Source: VXMO01 sp034422835 (GTDB lineage Bacteria > Chloroflexota > Dehalococcoidia > UBA6926). Taken from it: DNA of 64,000 bases. Shown one piece after another: positions 51,274-59,005 of this stretch (the stretch's first letter is position 1; every line of letters starts with the position of its first letter). Where the stretch lies: positions 89,894 to 153,893 of the forward strand of contig DAOUJJ010000014.1 of the NCBI GenBank assembly GCA_034422835.1, given 5' to 3'. The position numbers and the translations under genes are program-made. The notes under the pieces are model-generated. The model was not told the DNA's origin and ran no database searches. It saw only the letters and a list, made by a program, of their open reading frames with translations.

Positions 51274-52230
51274 ATGGACAACTCATTGACGATCGAGAGA
51301 GTTATTCTTGCGGAGCCGCGAGGCTTCTGTGCCGGTGTGATCCGCGCCATCGAGGCAGTTGAGCTGGCCCTGGCAGAGTACGGCCCGCCGATATACGTTC
51401 GCCGCCAGATTGTTCATAACCTCTTTGTCGTGCGGGACCTGGAGCGAAAGGGCGCGGTGTTCGTTGAAGAGGTGTCTGAGGCGCCCGTGGGGGCGCGCAT
51501 GATTTTCAGCGCGCACGGCATCGCACCCATCGTGCGGGAGATGGCGAAGGGACGCGAGCTTGATGTTATCGATGCCACGTGCCCGCTGGTGACAAAGGTG
51601 CATGTGGAGGCCGTCCGCTACGTTCGGGACGGTTACAAGGTTCTTCTTGTCGGCCACGCAGGCCATGATGAGATCATCGGCACGATGGGCGAGGCGCCGG
51701 ACGACATCATCCTGGTTCAGGATATGGATGATGTGGCCACGGTCAGCGTTCCGGATGAAGAGCGCGTGGCGCTCGTTACACAGACAACCCTGAGCGTGGA
51801 TGAGACGAAAGATATCGTGGATGCTCTCAAGACGCGTTTCCCCAAGATCCGAATGCCCGCGCGCTCCGATATCTGCTTTGCAACACAGAATCGACAGGAT
51901 GCCGTGAAGCTGTTGGCGCAGGAGGCGGATGTCGTCCTGGTTCTCGGCGCGGAGAACAGCAGCAACTCTCAGCGTCTGCGAGAGGTGGCGGATACAGGGC
52001 AGTGCAGGGCGTATCTGATGGACAGCCTGGTGGACTTGGATGAGTCCTGGCTGGAGGGCGCGAAGTCAGTGGGCATTACCTCCGGGGCGTCCACTCCGGA
52101 CTCCCTCGTGGAAGAGGTTATCGGGCATTTCATGGCCGCGGGAGTGGAGGACGTTCGGACGCTGAAGGCGCTGGAAGAGAACGTCACATTCCTGTTGCCG
52201 CGGGAACTCACCGGGGCGCGAGCCCGTTAA
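51274..52230 (+). CDS. ispH: 4-hydroxy-3-methylbut-2-enyl diphosphate reductase
   Basis: 318 residues. The three iron-sulfur cysteines are Cys-19 in EPRGFCAGV, Cys-103 in DATCPLVTK and Cys-201 in SDICFATQNRQ. SAHGIAP, VGHAGHDE and the SNSQRLREVA and SVGITSGASTPDSLVEEV segments are also typical. It performs the last step of the MEP isoprenoid pathway, giving IPP and DMAPP. GGAAGAGG precedes the ATG. It converges on ftsZ across a terminator. Confidence 0.96.
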   Translation: MDNSLTIERVILAEPRGFCAGVIRAIEAVELALAEYGPPIYVRRQIVHNLFVVRDLERKGAVFVEEVSEAPVGARMIFSAHGIAPIVREMAKGRELDVIDATCPLVTKVHVEAVRYVRDGYKVLLVGHAGHDEIIGTMGEAPDDIILVQDMDDVATVSVPDEERVALVTQTTLSVDETKDIVDALKTRFPKIRMPARSDICFATQNRQDAVKLLAQEADVVLVLGAENSSNSQRLREVADTGQCRAYLMDSLVDLDESWLEGAKSVGITSGASTPDSLVEEVIGHFMAAGVEDVRTLKALEENVTFLLPRELTGARAR

Positions 52231-52239
52231 AGCTCGCAA

Positions 52240-52283
52240 AAAGGAAAACGCAGGCCGAAACTCCGATAGTTCGGGTGGCCTGC
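52240..52283 (-). terminator. Rho-independent terminator of ftsZ
   Basis: GCAGGCC and GGCCTGC arms (52250-52283) with an inner AACT/AGTT pairing. On the minus strand they are followed by GTTTTCCTTTTTG. Converges with ispH. Confidence 0.8.
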
Positions 52284-52345
52284 GCTTCCCTGGGGGTAGG
52301 GGAAGATTGGGTGCTGAAAGTTCTTGTTTGGAGCCCTAAAGGGGC

Positions 52346-53413
52346 TTAGCGGGCAATCCTCCTGCTCTTGCGGCGCAGGAACGGCGGGAGGTCCAGGTCT
52401 CCGTCTCCGAGCGCGTCGCGCAGAATCTGATCGACCACTTCGTCATCCTCGAAGGTTTCCTGCTCCGTCTCAAAGCCCGTGGCGATGAGAGTCAGTTGAA
52501 CCTCACCGTCACTGGCGCGGTTGGAAACGACGCCGAAGATGATGTTGGCATTGGGATCAACGGCCTGGGAGATGATCTCCGAGGCTGCATGGATCTCTGC
52601 CAACGAGAGGTCGGAACCGGCCGTGATGTTGTAGAGGACGCCGGTTGCGCCCGTGATATCGATCTCAAGAAGCGGGTTCTGGATGGCCGCTTTCGCCGCG
52701 TCCGTTGCCCGTGTGCTGCCGCGCCCGTTGCCGATGGCCATGAGGGCCTGACCGGACATGGACATCACGGTTCGCACGTCCGCGAAGTCGAGGTTGATCT
52801 CACCGGGGACGGTGACGAGCTCGGAGATGGCGTGGACGCCCTGTCCAAGAACATCGTCAGCCATGCGGAACGCGTCGTGCCAGGAGGCTTCCGTTCCGGC
52901 GACGGCAAGGAGCCGCTCGTTGGGAACGATGATGAGGCTGTCAACGCAGCCGTGCAAGCTGGCAATGCCCTCTTCGGCCTGCCGGGCGCGGTGGGTGCCC
53001 TCAAAGGCGAAGGGTCGCGTGACGATTCCGATGGTGAGGGCGCCGGTTTCCCGGGCAACTGAGGCGATAACAGGGGCCGCGCCGGTGCCGGTGCCGCCAC
53101 CCATGCCGCTTGCGATGAAGACCATGTCAGAATTCTTGACGGCCTCATAGATGTCATCGCGGCTTTCCTCTGCGGCCTGTCGGCCAATCTCAGGGTTGCC
53201 GCCCGCGCCGAGGCCGCGGGTGATCTGGTCGCCAATGCGCAGGCGATAGGGGGCGTCCGAGCGCGCAAGGGCTTGCGCGTCCGTGTTCACGGCGATGTAC
53301 TCGATACCCGGGACGGCCTCACGAGCCATCCTGGAGACCGCGTTTCCGCCGCCGCCGCCAATGCCGAACGCCTTGATGCGAACCAACCCATCTACATCTT
53401 CAGGCAGTGACAT
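52346..53413 (-). CDS. ftsZ: Cell division GTPase FtsZ
   Basis: 355 residues. GTP-binding GGGGGNAVSRM (19-29), tubulin signature GGGTGTG at 105-111, T7-loop region with NLDFADV and GQALMAIG. The C-terminus is short (DLPPFLRRKSRRIAR), with a DLPPFLR-like conserved peptide followed by a basic end. It forms the division ring. GGGAGG precedes the ATG. Lies 30 bp downstream of ftsA. Confidence 0.97.
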   Translation of the reverse strand: MSLPEDVDGLVRIKAFGIGGGGGNAVSRMAREAVPGIEYIAVNTDAQALARSDAPYRLRIGDQITRGLGAGGNPEIGRQAAEESRDDIYEAVKNSDMVFIASGMGGGTGTGAAPVIASVARETGALTIGIVTRPFAFEGTHRARQAEEGIASLHGCVDSLIIVPNERLLAVAGTEASWHDAFRMADDVLGQGVHAISELVTVPGEINLDFADVRTVMSMSGQALMAIGNGRGSTRATDAAKAAIQNPLLEIDITGATGVLYNITAGSDLSLAEIHAASEIISQAVDPNANIIFGVVSNRASDGEVQLTLIATGFETEQETFEDDEVVDQILRDALGDGDLDLPPFLRRKSRRIAR

Positions 53414-53443
53414 ATCTGTATTCCTCCCTTTCTGCCGTTTCCT

Positions 53444-54802
53444 TTAGACCCGCGCTGTTTCCCGGCTTCTTTCCCGCTTGCCGGTACCCCGAGCAACCGA
53501 CGCATTCTGCCTGCGCGCGGCGCGCTCTGAGTTGTGATCAGTTGATGTGATAGATGTCTCAGTTGAAGAGGATTTCGCTCCGTTTCCCCCGCCGAGCCTG
53601 CCGGTCAGGCGACGCAGGATGCCGCCGGACTTGCCGCTGGGCGCGGAATGGAACGATGGATGTGTTAGTGGGTCATTGATGCTTCCTGCCCAAACAAGGG
53701 CTCCAATGGCCGGGACCCATGCCGCGTTGCCGGATACGGAGAGAGGTATGCCCTCAATGCCGCGCGGCGTTGCCCAGTGAATGGGCATGGAGATCACAGA
53801 ACGCCCGAGTGGAGAGAGCCCGTCACGTAAGATTGGCTGGCCGGCGATTGCCAGGCCGCCCGGCAGCTCACGATCTCCTGCGATGCGCTCGATGGCGTTC
53901 TCAGTCAGAGAGAAGAGCTCTTCGGCTCGTTCACGGAGCGTTGCCACCATCTCCACGCGGTCAATGTCGATGCCCTCATCGGCGACCGTTATGACGGCGC
54001 GCGACGGGCCCACGGTGTTGGAAAAGGTTGCGACCTGTTCCAGCACCGCTTCGGCAGTGGGGTAGGGCAGATCGAGGGCGATTGAAAGATCGTTGGTGAA
54101 ATGCCGGGCGCCAATCCCGATCTTCGCCGAACCAAGATACTGGCCGTAGTGCATGACGGTAATCGTGCTGATCCGATCGCCAATGGAGAGAACCGCAGCG
54201 CCGCGTTCCCGCTCCGTGTCGGTCAGCGCTGCGTGGCTCTCCGCCACCGGCCCGGCCATCAGGGCAACTCTTTCGCTTCCCGCCAACTGCGCGGCCTCTC
54301 GAATATTCGCCGCTGTGTCAGCCTCACATGAGACGGACAGCGAGAGGACCCGAAGGTCCTGCCCTGTCTTGCCAACCGGCAGGCGCTCCGTCTCCTTACC
54401 GTCAAGCGAGTACGCCTGCGGGATGACATGGATCAAGTGGCGGTCATTATGCGCAAAGGCGGGACGGCTCTTGTCCAACAGCCGCTCACCATCCGCCTCT
54501 ACCACCGTTCCCCGAGGGCCGGATGGCCGGATGCTTGCTTCAGTCTCGTGGAATTGGAGCTGGCCGGTGGGAACGACAAAGACTGCGTTCTCAAGAGGGA
54601 AATCGACGGATGTCCGCAGTTTCCGCGAGATGCCGGCCAGGGCGGCCGCCAACTCTTGCGCATCGACGACTGTCTGGTCTTCGATGCCTGCTGAGGGCGC
54701 CTCGATGCCTGTGAGCATTCGGGTAGACCCCGGGCGATGCCGTGCAACGGCGACTCGAAGTTTCCTTTCACCGAGTTCGATGCCGGCGATTATCCGATCC
54801 AT
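53444..54802 (-). CDS. ftsA: FtsA-like actin-family cell division protein
   Basis: 452 residues from the ATG at 54802 (MDRIIAGIELGERKLRVAVA). The frame is open further upstream through rsmH, but that stretch is a shadow. The fold elements are recognisable: a phosphate-1-like IELGERKLRVAV (Glu replaces the usual Asp), AAVLSIGDRISTITVMHYGQYLGSAKIGIGARHFTNDLSIAL (phosphate-2 region), and GLAIAGQPILRDG (adenosine motif). The tail is Ser/Thr/basic-rich. It would tether FtsZ to the membrane, but it is diverged. Between rsmH and ftsZ. Confidence 0.78.
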   Translation of the reverse strand: MDRIIAGIELGERKLRVAVARHRPGSTRMLTGIEAPSAGIEDQTVVDAQELAAALAGISRKLRTSVDFPLENAVFVVPTGQLQFHETEASIRPSGPRGTVVEADGERLLDKSRPAFAHNDRHLIHVIPQAYSLDGKETERLPVGKTGQDLRVLSLSVSCEADTAANIREAAQLAGSERVALMAGPVAESHAALTDTERERGAAVLSIGDRISTITVMHYGQYLGSAKIGIGARHFTNDLSIALDLPYPTAEAVLEQVATFSNTVGPSRAVITVADEGIDIDRVEMVATLRERAEELFSLTENAIERIAGDRELPGGLAIAGQPILRDGLSPLGRSVISMPIHWATPRGIEGIPLSVSGNAAWVPAIGALVWAGSINDPLTHPSFHSAPSGKSGGILRRLTGRLGGGNGAKSSSTETSITSTDHNSERAARRQNASVARGTGKRERSRETARV

Positions 54803-54908
54803 CTCTCGCACTCTCCAGCTTCTCACTGCTTCCCGCGCTGCGCTGCCTGCTGTCCTCTCGTACCTGTGCTTTCCCCGCGCTGTGCTGCCCGAATGTCCAA
54901 TCCTCCGG

Positions 54909-55850
54909 TCACGCCGCGATGCGCTCCGCCACCCGCAGCCGGGCCGATCGGCTTGCGGGGTTGCGCGCAATTTCCCCGATGGAGGGGGTGATTCCCTGCC
55001 GCCGTGGGAGCTTGACCGTCGCCGTGTGGTCGCAGTTGCAAACCAGTTGGGCGGTAGGGCAGAGGCAGTCCTTTGCCTCCTGATGGAGGAATCGCTTGGT
55101 AATGCGATCCTCCAGACTCTGGTATCCGATGACGGCCAATTTGCCGCCGGGGGCCAACAGTTCCAGTGCCTGCGGGAGGGCCGACTCCAGGGCCTGGAGA
55201 TCTGCGTTGACGACCATCCGAAGCGCCATGAACGCCTTGGTGGCCGGGTGTATTCGCGCCGCGCTGCGCTGCCCCACTGCGAGCTCGATGCACTCAACGA
55301 GCTCCCGTGTCGTACTGAGTGGCCGCCTACCCATAACTGTCCTCGCGATGGACCGGGCCGACCACGCATCCTCCTCACCGTACGTTCTGAGGAGGTCGAT
55401 AAGCTCCTGCTCCGGGAGATCATTGACCAGGTCTGCGGCGGTGACGTCTTGCCGAGGGTCATACCGCATGTCCAGTGGCTGATCATCCTGGAACGTGAAG
55501 CCGCGACGTATGGCCTGCAACTGCCGAGAAGACAGACCAACGTCCATGATGATTCCCTGCGCCTGTGTAAAGCCGTGTGCGACTGCCACCTCTTTAAGGG
55601 ACGCGAAGTTCGCCTGCACCAGCGTGTACTGCGCATTCGGCAGGTCCCCCAAACGGCGCGCCGCTGACGAAAGCATCTCCGGATCAGCATCTATGCCGAG
55701 TACCTGCGCGCCTGCGGAAAGGAGCGCCTCAGTGACGGATCCCTCGCCGAGCGTGCAGTCAATGTACTTCGCGCCGGCATGCGGCTGAAGCGTTTCGATG
55801 ACTTCGTCCAATAGGGCAGGGACATGGTAGATATGTGAATTCGCCACCAT
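54909..55850 (-). CDS. rsmH: 16S rRNA (cytosine-1402-N4)-methyltransferase
   Basis: 313 residues. It opens with HIYHVPALLDEVIETLQP, has the SAM-binding IDCTLGEGSVTEALLSAG (34-51), and IIMDVGLSSRQLQ, the RsmH signature. Later VIGYQSLEDRITKRFL and a C-terminal R-rich tail. It methylates C1402 of 16S rRNA. AAGGAGGG upstream of the ATG. The usual upstream mraZ and downstream ftsL/mur genes are absent. Confidence 0.96.
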   Translation of the reverse strand: MVANSHIYHVPALLDEVIETLQPHAGAKYIDCTLGEGSVTEALLSAGAQVLGIDADPEMLSSAARRLGDLPNAQYTLVQANFASLKEVAVAHGFTQAQGIIMDVGLSSRQLQAIRRGFTFQDDQPLDMRYDPRQDVTAADLVNDLPEQELIDLLRTYGEEDAWSARSIARTVMGRRPLSTTRELVECIELAVGQRSAARIHPATKAFMALRMVVNADLQALESALPQALELLAPGGKLAVIGYQSLEDRITKRFLHQEAKDCLCPTAQLVCNCDHTATVKLPRRQGITPSIGEIARNPASRSARLRVAERIAA

Positions 55851-55977
55851 GGCTCCCTCCTTGCTCCCAGTCCTTTTCTGTTCAGAGACGCTCGGTGGGT
55901 ATTCCCGCGCGTCCCTTTCCCCGTCGCAAGAACAATCGTGTACCGAAATGAAAGCAGTCTCAAGAATTTGTCATGCG

Positions 55978-56091
55978 GTGTCCACTCAGCGAAAAACGGC
56001 TCGATTTGTGGACGAAACTGCGATATTGACACCGGGCGAAAAATTAGTGGATGATTGAGTCAACGAAAAACAGTTTCGGGGCAGTGGACAC
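55978..56091 (+). promoter_or_regulatory. Control region of the DUF5343 gene with inverted repeat and CGAAA repeats
   Basis: GTGTCCACT (55978-55986) and AGTGGACAC (56083-56091) form a 9-bp inverted repeat spanning the promoter, the second arm touching the GTG start. Between them are CGAAAAACGG, CGAAACT, CGAAAAATT and CGAAAAACAG. TTGACA (56026-56031), 18 bp, GATGAT (56050-56055) is a plausible promoter. The binder is unknown. Confidence 0.45.
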
Positions 56092-56862
56092 GTGACAACA
56101 AACTCCAGGACGCGCGGGATAGCTCCCCCCTATGGCTCATATAAGAGCTGGGAGACGTTTATCGCTTTCGTGAAAACCGATCTCGATCCACTGCCGGAGC
56201 GGCTGGACAGCAGTGTTTGGCGCAGTACGCCATTCTCAGGCTCAACGCGATCTGCGATCCAGGGCGCTCTGCTGTTTTTCGGGTTGACGGACCCACAGGG
56301 AAAGACCGATCGACGCCTTGAAATGCTCAGTCGAGCGCCCAACGAAGAGGTGAAGCGGCAGCTTCTTGCAGCCCTGTTTGACGAGAGGTACGGGCCGCTG
56401 CTCGAGGGTATCGACCTGCCTCGTGCGACACGAGGGCAGATAAAGTCGGCGTTCCAGGGCGCCGGATCCGGCACTGAGACCTCCGAGAAAGCCGTCAGTT
56501 TTTTCGTTTCGTTTGCGAGTGAAGCCGGAAAAGAGCTGCACCCGGGACTTTTCGGACGCAACCAGGGGACAAGGACAAGACGAAAAACGTCGTCTAATCG
56601 AAAAGATTTGGCGGAACACACCGAAAAAGAGACTGAAGCGCCGAAAAAAGAAATTGTTCCCGAAAATCCCTTACAGGTAAACGAAAACGCCGTTATTCAC
56701 CAGGATGGCGTTCATCCGGCCATTCTCGGGGTGCTTGAGGTTCTGCCTAAGGACGGCCAATCGTGGACGAATGCAGAACGGGAGAAGCTCAAGGTGGCCT
56801 TCGCCTCCCTGCTCGATCTGGCCTATCCAACTATTGATGACAGCAGCGCCCGGATGCTCTGA
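56092..56862 (+). CDS. DUF5343 family protein
   Basis: 256 residues, start GTG. The DUF5343 pattern is present in residues 8-120 (APPYGSYKSWETFIAFV, then STRSAIQGALLFFGLTD and GKTDRRLEML). The middle (about 155-200) is basic and disordered (RTRRKTSSNRK...EKETEAPKKE). The C-terminal VHPAILGVLEVLPKDGQSWT region ends in a helix. The function of the family is unknown. Lower GC than neighbours and its own upstream repeats suggest acquisition. Confidence 0.75.
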   Translation: MTTNSRTRGIAPPYGSYKSWETFIAFVKTDLDPLPERLDSSVWRSTPFSGSTRSAIQGALLFFGLTDPQGKTDRRLEMLSRAPNEEVKRQLLAALFDERYGPLLEGIDLPRATRGQIKSAFQGAGSGTETSEKAVSFFVSFASEAGKELHPGLFGRNQGTRTRRKTSSNRKDLAEHTEKETEAPKKEIVPENPLQVNENAVIHQDGVHPAILGVLEVLPKDGQSWTNAEREKLKVAFASLLDLAYPTIDDSSARML

Positions 56863-56922
56863 CGTGGAAACACCAGACATGAGCCGCTTCATGTGCCGCG
56901 TGCAAGGCATACCGGGCCGCGC

Positions 56923-56928
56923 TAGACT
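56923..56928 (+). promoter_or_regulatory. -10 element (TAGACT) of the MoaB/MogA gene
   Basis: TAGACT-N6-ATG (ATG at 56935). Same spacing as dapF and the HEPN-like gene. No ribosome site. Confidence 0.5.
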
Positions 56929-56934
56929 GCTTAT

Positions 56935-57441
56935 ATGAACGATATTCGTGTTGCCGTCCTTGTTGCCAGTGATTCCGGCGCTGCCGGCGAGAGAGCAGAC
57001 CGAAGCGGAAAACTGATAGAAGAGTTGGTTACCGCGGCGGGCTGGACAGCATCCGAAAAAGTCATCACGCCGGATGATCGAGCCGTTATCGCCGCTCAAC
57101 TCCGCTCCTGGGCGGATGCCGAGACCATTCCCCTGGTGATCACCACCGGCGGCACCGGCGTCGGCCCGCGCGACGTGACGCCGGAAGCCACCCTTGACGT
57201 CGTGGACCGGCTCGTGCCTGGCATCGCGGAGCAGATGCGCGCGCAGACTTTTGCCAAGACGCCGATGGCGATGGCATCGCGGCAAGTGGTCGGCATTCGC
57301 GGCGCGACGCTTATCATCAATCTCCCCGGCAGCCCAAAGGCCGTGCAGGAGTGCCTTGACGTTGTCATGCCCATCCTGCCCCACCTTCTTGAGGTGCTCA
57401 CGCAGCCCCGCACGGACGAACATCCGACGCAGCAGGCATAA
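56935..57441 (+). CDS. Molybdenum cofactor protein, MoaB/MogA family
   Basis: 168 residues. VAVLVASDSGAAGERADRSG near the start, then PLVITTGGTGVGPRDVTPEATLDVVDRLVPGI (the molybdopterin-binding GGTG...D.TPEA motif) and INLPGSPKAVQECLDVVMPILPHLLEVL near the end. It adenylates molybdopterin or binds it. The MogA versus MoaB assignment is not decidable here. trmD follows after 8 bp. Confidence 0.92.
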   Translation: MNDIRVAVLVASDSGAAGERADRSGKLIEELVTAAGWTASEKVITPDDRAVIAAQLRSWADAETIPLVITTGGTGVGPRDVTPEATLDVVDRLVPGIAEQMRAQTFAKTPMAMASRQVVGIRGATLIINLPGSPKAVQECLDVVMPILPHLLEVLTQPRTDEHPTQQA

Positions 57442-57449
57442 GCCCTCCG

Positions 57450-58199
57450 GTGAATGTCCACGTCGTCACGCTCTTCCCCGGCCTCTTTCCCGGCCCGCTG
57501 GGGGAGAGCATCATCGGGCGCGCGCTGAACAGCGGCGCTATTGAACTGTTTCTCTACAATCTCCGCGATTACGGCGAGGGGCCGCACAACGTTGTTGATG
57601 ACGCGGCTTTTGGCGGCGGCCCCGGCATGGTGCTCAAGGCCGGCCCGCTGGCCGCAGCCATCAGGGAAGCACGGCAGGGCGCAGGCAGGGCGCAGGCGAA
57701 TGAGCCGCCGCCCGTCATCCTCATGGACCCGCAGGGCGAGCGGCTGACCCAGGGCCTCGTTGATCGATTCGCCGCTTTGGATGACCTCATCATCGTCTCC
57801 GGGCGCTATGAGGGAATCGACGAGCGCGTCCGCCAGCGCCTCATCACCCATGAAATCTCCATCGGCGACTACGTGCTGACAGGTGGAGAATTGCCCGCGA
57901 TGGTCTTTATCGAAGCCGTCGCGCGCCGAGTGCCCGGCGTACTTGGGGGAGAAGATTCCGGCAAGTCCGACTCATTCGCGTCCGGCCTGTTGCAGCATCC
58001 ACAGTACACTCGCCCCGCTGTGTGGGAGGATGAGGCTGTTCCGGAGCCCCTGTTGTCCGGCGATCATGCGCGGGTGGATCGATGGCGTAGAGAGCAGTCA
58101 TTGCTGCGGACCTTGCAAAGAAGGCCGGACCTGTTGGAGGGGGCGTCCCTTTCCGATGCCGACGTGTTGTTCTTGCGAGAGCAGGGGTGGGAGGGCTGA
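57450..58199 (+). CDS. trmD: tRNA (guanine-37-N1)-methyltransferase
   Basis: 249 residues, start GTG at 57450 (MNVHVVTLFPGLFPGPLGESIIGRA). SPOUT trefoil-knot signatures: DDAAFGGGPGMVLKAGPL, IVSGRYEGIDERV, IGDYVLTGGELPAMVFIEAVARRVPGVLG. It methylates G37 of tRNA using SAM. It is followed by rplS, as in most bacteria, here with a 157-bp gap. Confidence 0.96.
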   Translation: MNVHVVTLFPGLFPGPLGESIIGRALNSGAIELFLYNLRDYGEGPHNVVDDAAFGGGPGMVLKAGPLAAAIREARQGAGRAQANEPPPVILMDPQGERLTQGLVDRFAALDDLIIVSGRYEGIDERVRQRLITHEISIGDYVLTGGELPAMVFIEAVARRVPGVLGGEDSGKSDSFASGLLQHPQYTRPAVWEDEAVPEPLLSGDHARVDRWRREQSLLRTLQRRPDLLEGASLSDADVLFLREQGWEG

Positions 58200-58214
58200 G
58201 GGGACGGGCGGTTT

Positions 58215-58356
58215 TTGCTATTGGGTGGGGCTTGGTCGTATACTCACTAATGCTGCCGCTGACGCCTGTAGCGGGCGGCGCCCCAACTATTAGGAGCAAT
58301 CACAGATTTATCATCCGTTTCCGCGCGCGGGAACACTCAAGAAAGGCGCTTGAATC
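58215..58356 (+). promoter_or_regulatory. Promoter and leader of rplS
   Basis: TTGCTA (58215-58220), 18 bp, TATACT (58239-58244), then a leader of about 105 nt to the rplS ATG. The leader contains a GCCGC...GCGGC stem region and TTAGGAGC, and could be a regulatory RNA, though no known L19 leader structure was verified. Confidence 0.5.
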
Positions 58357-58977
58357 ATGGATGTCGGCCATCTGCTGACCTCAATTCCCAGACAGCACCA
58401 GTATCAGCATGTCCGCCCGGGCGATACCGTCCGCGTGTACTACCGGGTTGTTGAGGGCGAGCGCGTACGCACGCAGCAGCTGCAGGGCGTGGTTATGTGG
58501 ATGACCCGCAGCGGCCCCAACGCGAACATCACCATCCGTCGCGTGATCCAGGGGATCGGGGTTGAGCGCACGTTTCTTCTGAACTCTCCGCGCCTTGAGC
58601 GCATCGATGTTGTCCGGCAGGGCAAGGTCCGCCGCGCCCGCCTGTACTACCAGCGTGGCCGCACCGGCCGCCGCGCCCGCATCAAGACCGGCACGCGCGC
58701 GCACCGCATCGTCGAGGACGGCGCGGTGGTTGAGGCCGACGTTCCGGTTGCGGTGGCCGAAGATGACATCGTTGAAGAAGAGATTGAAGATGAGGCCGTT
58801 GAGGTCGAGGATGACGTTGTAGCTGAGGCCGAGGAGGCCGAGGTTGTAGCGGAAACCGAAGAGGCTCCCGAGGCGTCTGAGGCCGCAGAGTCTGAAGAGG
58901 CACCTGAGGCCGCGGACTCCGAAGAGGAACCGTCCGACAACACGGATTCCGAAGCCTCTGAGAACAAGGAGAGCTAG
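58357..58977 (+). CDS. rplS: 50S ribosomal protein L19 with long acidic C-terminal extension
   Basis: 206 residues against about 115 for ordinary L19. Residues 1-115 are canonical: RPGDTVRVYYRVVEGERVRTQQLQGVV, GVERTFLLNSPRLERIDVVRQGKVRRARLYY. From about 117 to 206 the sequence turns into a disordered tail of Glu/Asp/Ala/Val/Ser with repeated EAPEA- and VVAE-like units (DDIVEEEIEDEAVEVEDDVV... to SENKES). L19 lies at the 30S/50S interface. The tail is in frame and codon use stays regular, so it is probably real. Follows trmD. Confidence 0.93.
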   Translation: MDVGHLLTSIPRQHQYQHVRPGDTVRVYYRVVEGERVRTQQLQGVVMWMTRSGPNANITIRRVIQGIGVERTFLLNSPRLERIDVVRQGKVRRARLYYQRGRTGRRARIKTGTRAHRIVEDGAVVEADVPVAVAEDDIVEEEIEDEAVEVEDDVVAEAEEAEVVAETEEAPEASEAAESEEAPEAADSEEEPSDNTDSEASENKES

Positions 58978-59005
58978 AGCCTCCTGAGCGTCCGGGGTTG
59001 GTGTA

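Noticed and set aside
54909..55690. 5' part of a 748-codon open frame that includes ftsA
   Set aside because: It is antisense-free but overlaps the well-supported rsmH in another frame and has low-complexity, Arg/Ser-rich translation. ftsA is taken from the ATG at 54802.
58187..58378. 63-codon frame before and into rplS
   Set aside because: It overlaps the rplS start and its promoter, and its C-terminus is read through the rplS start codon in another frame.
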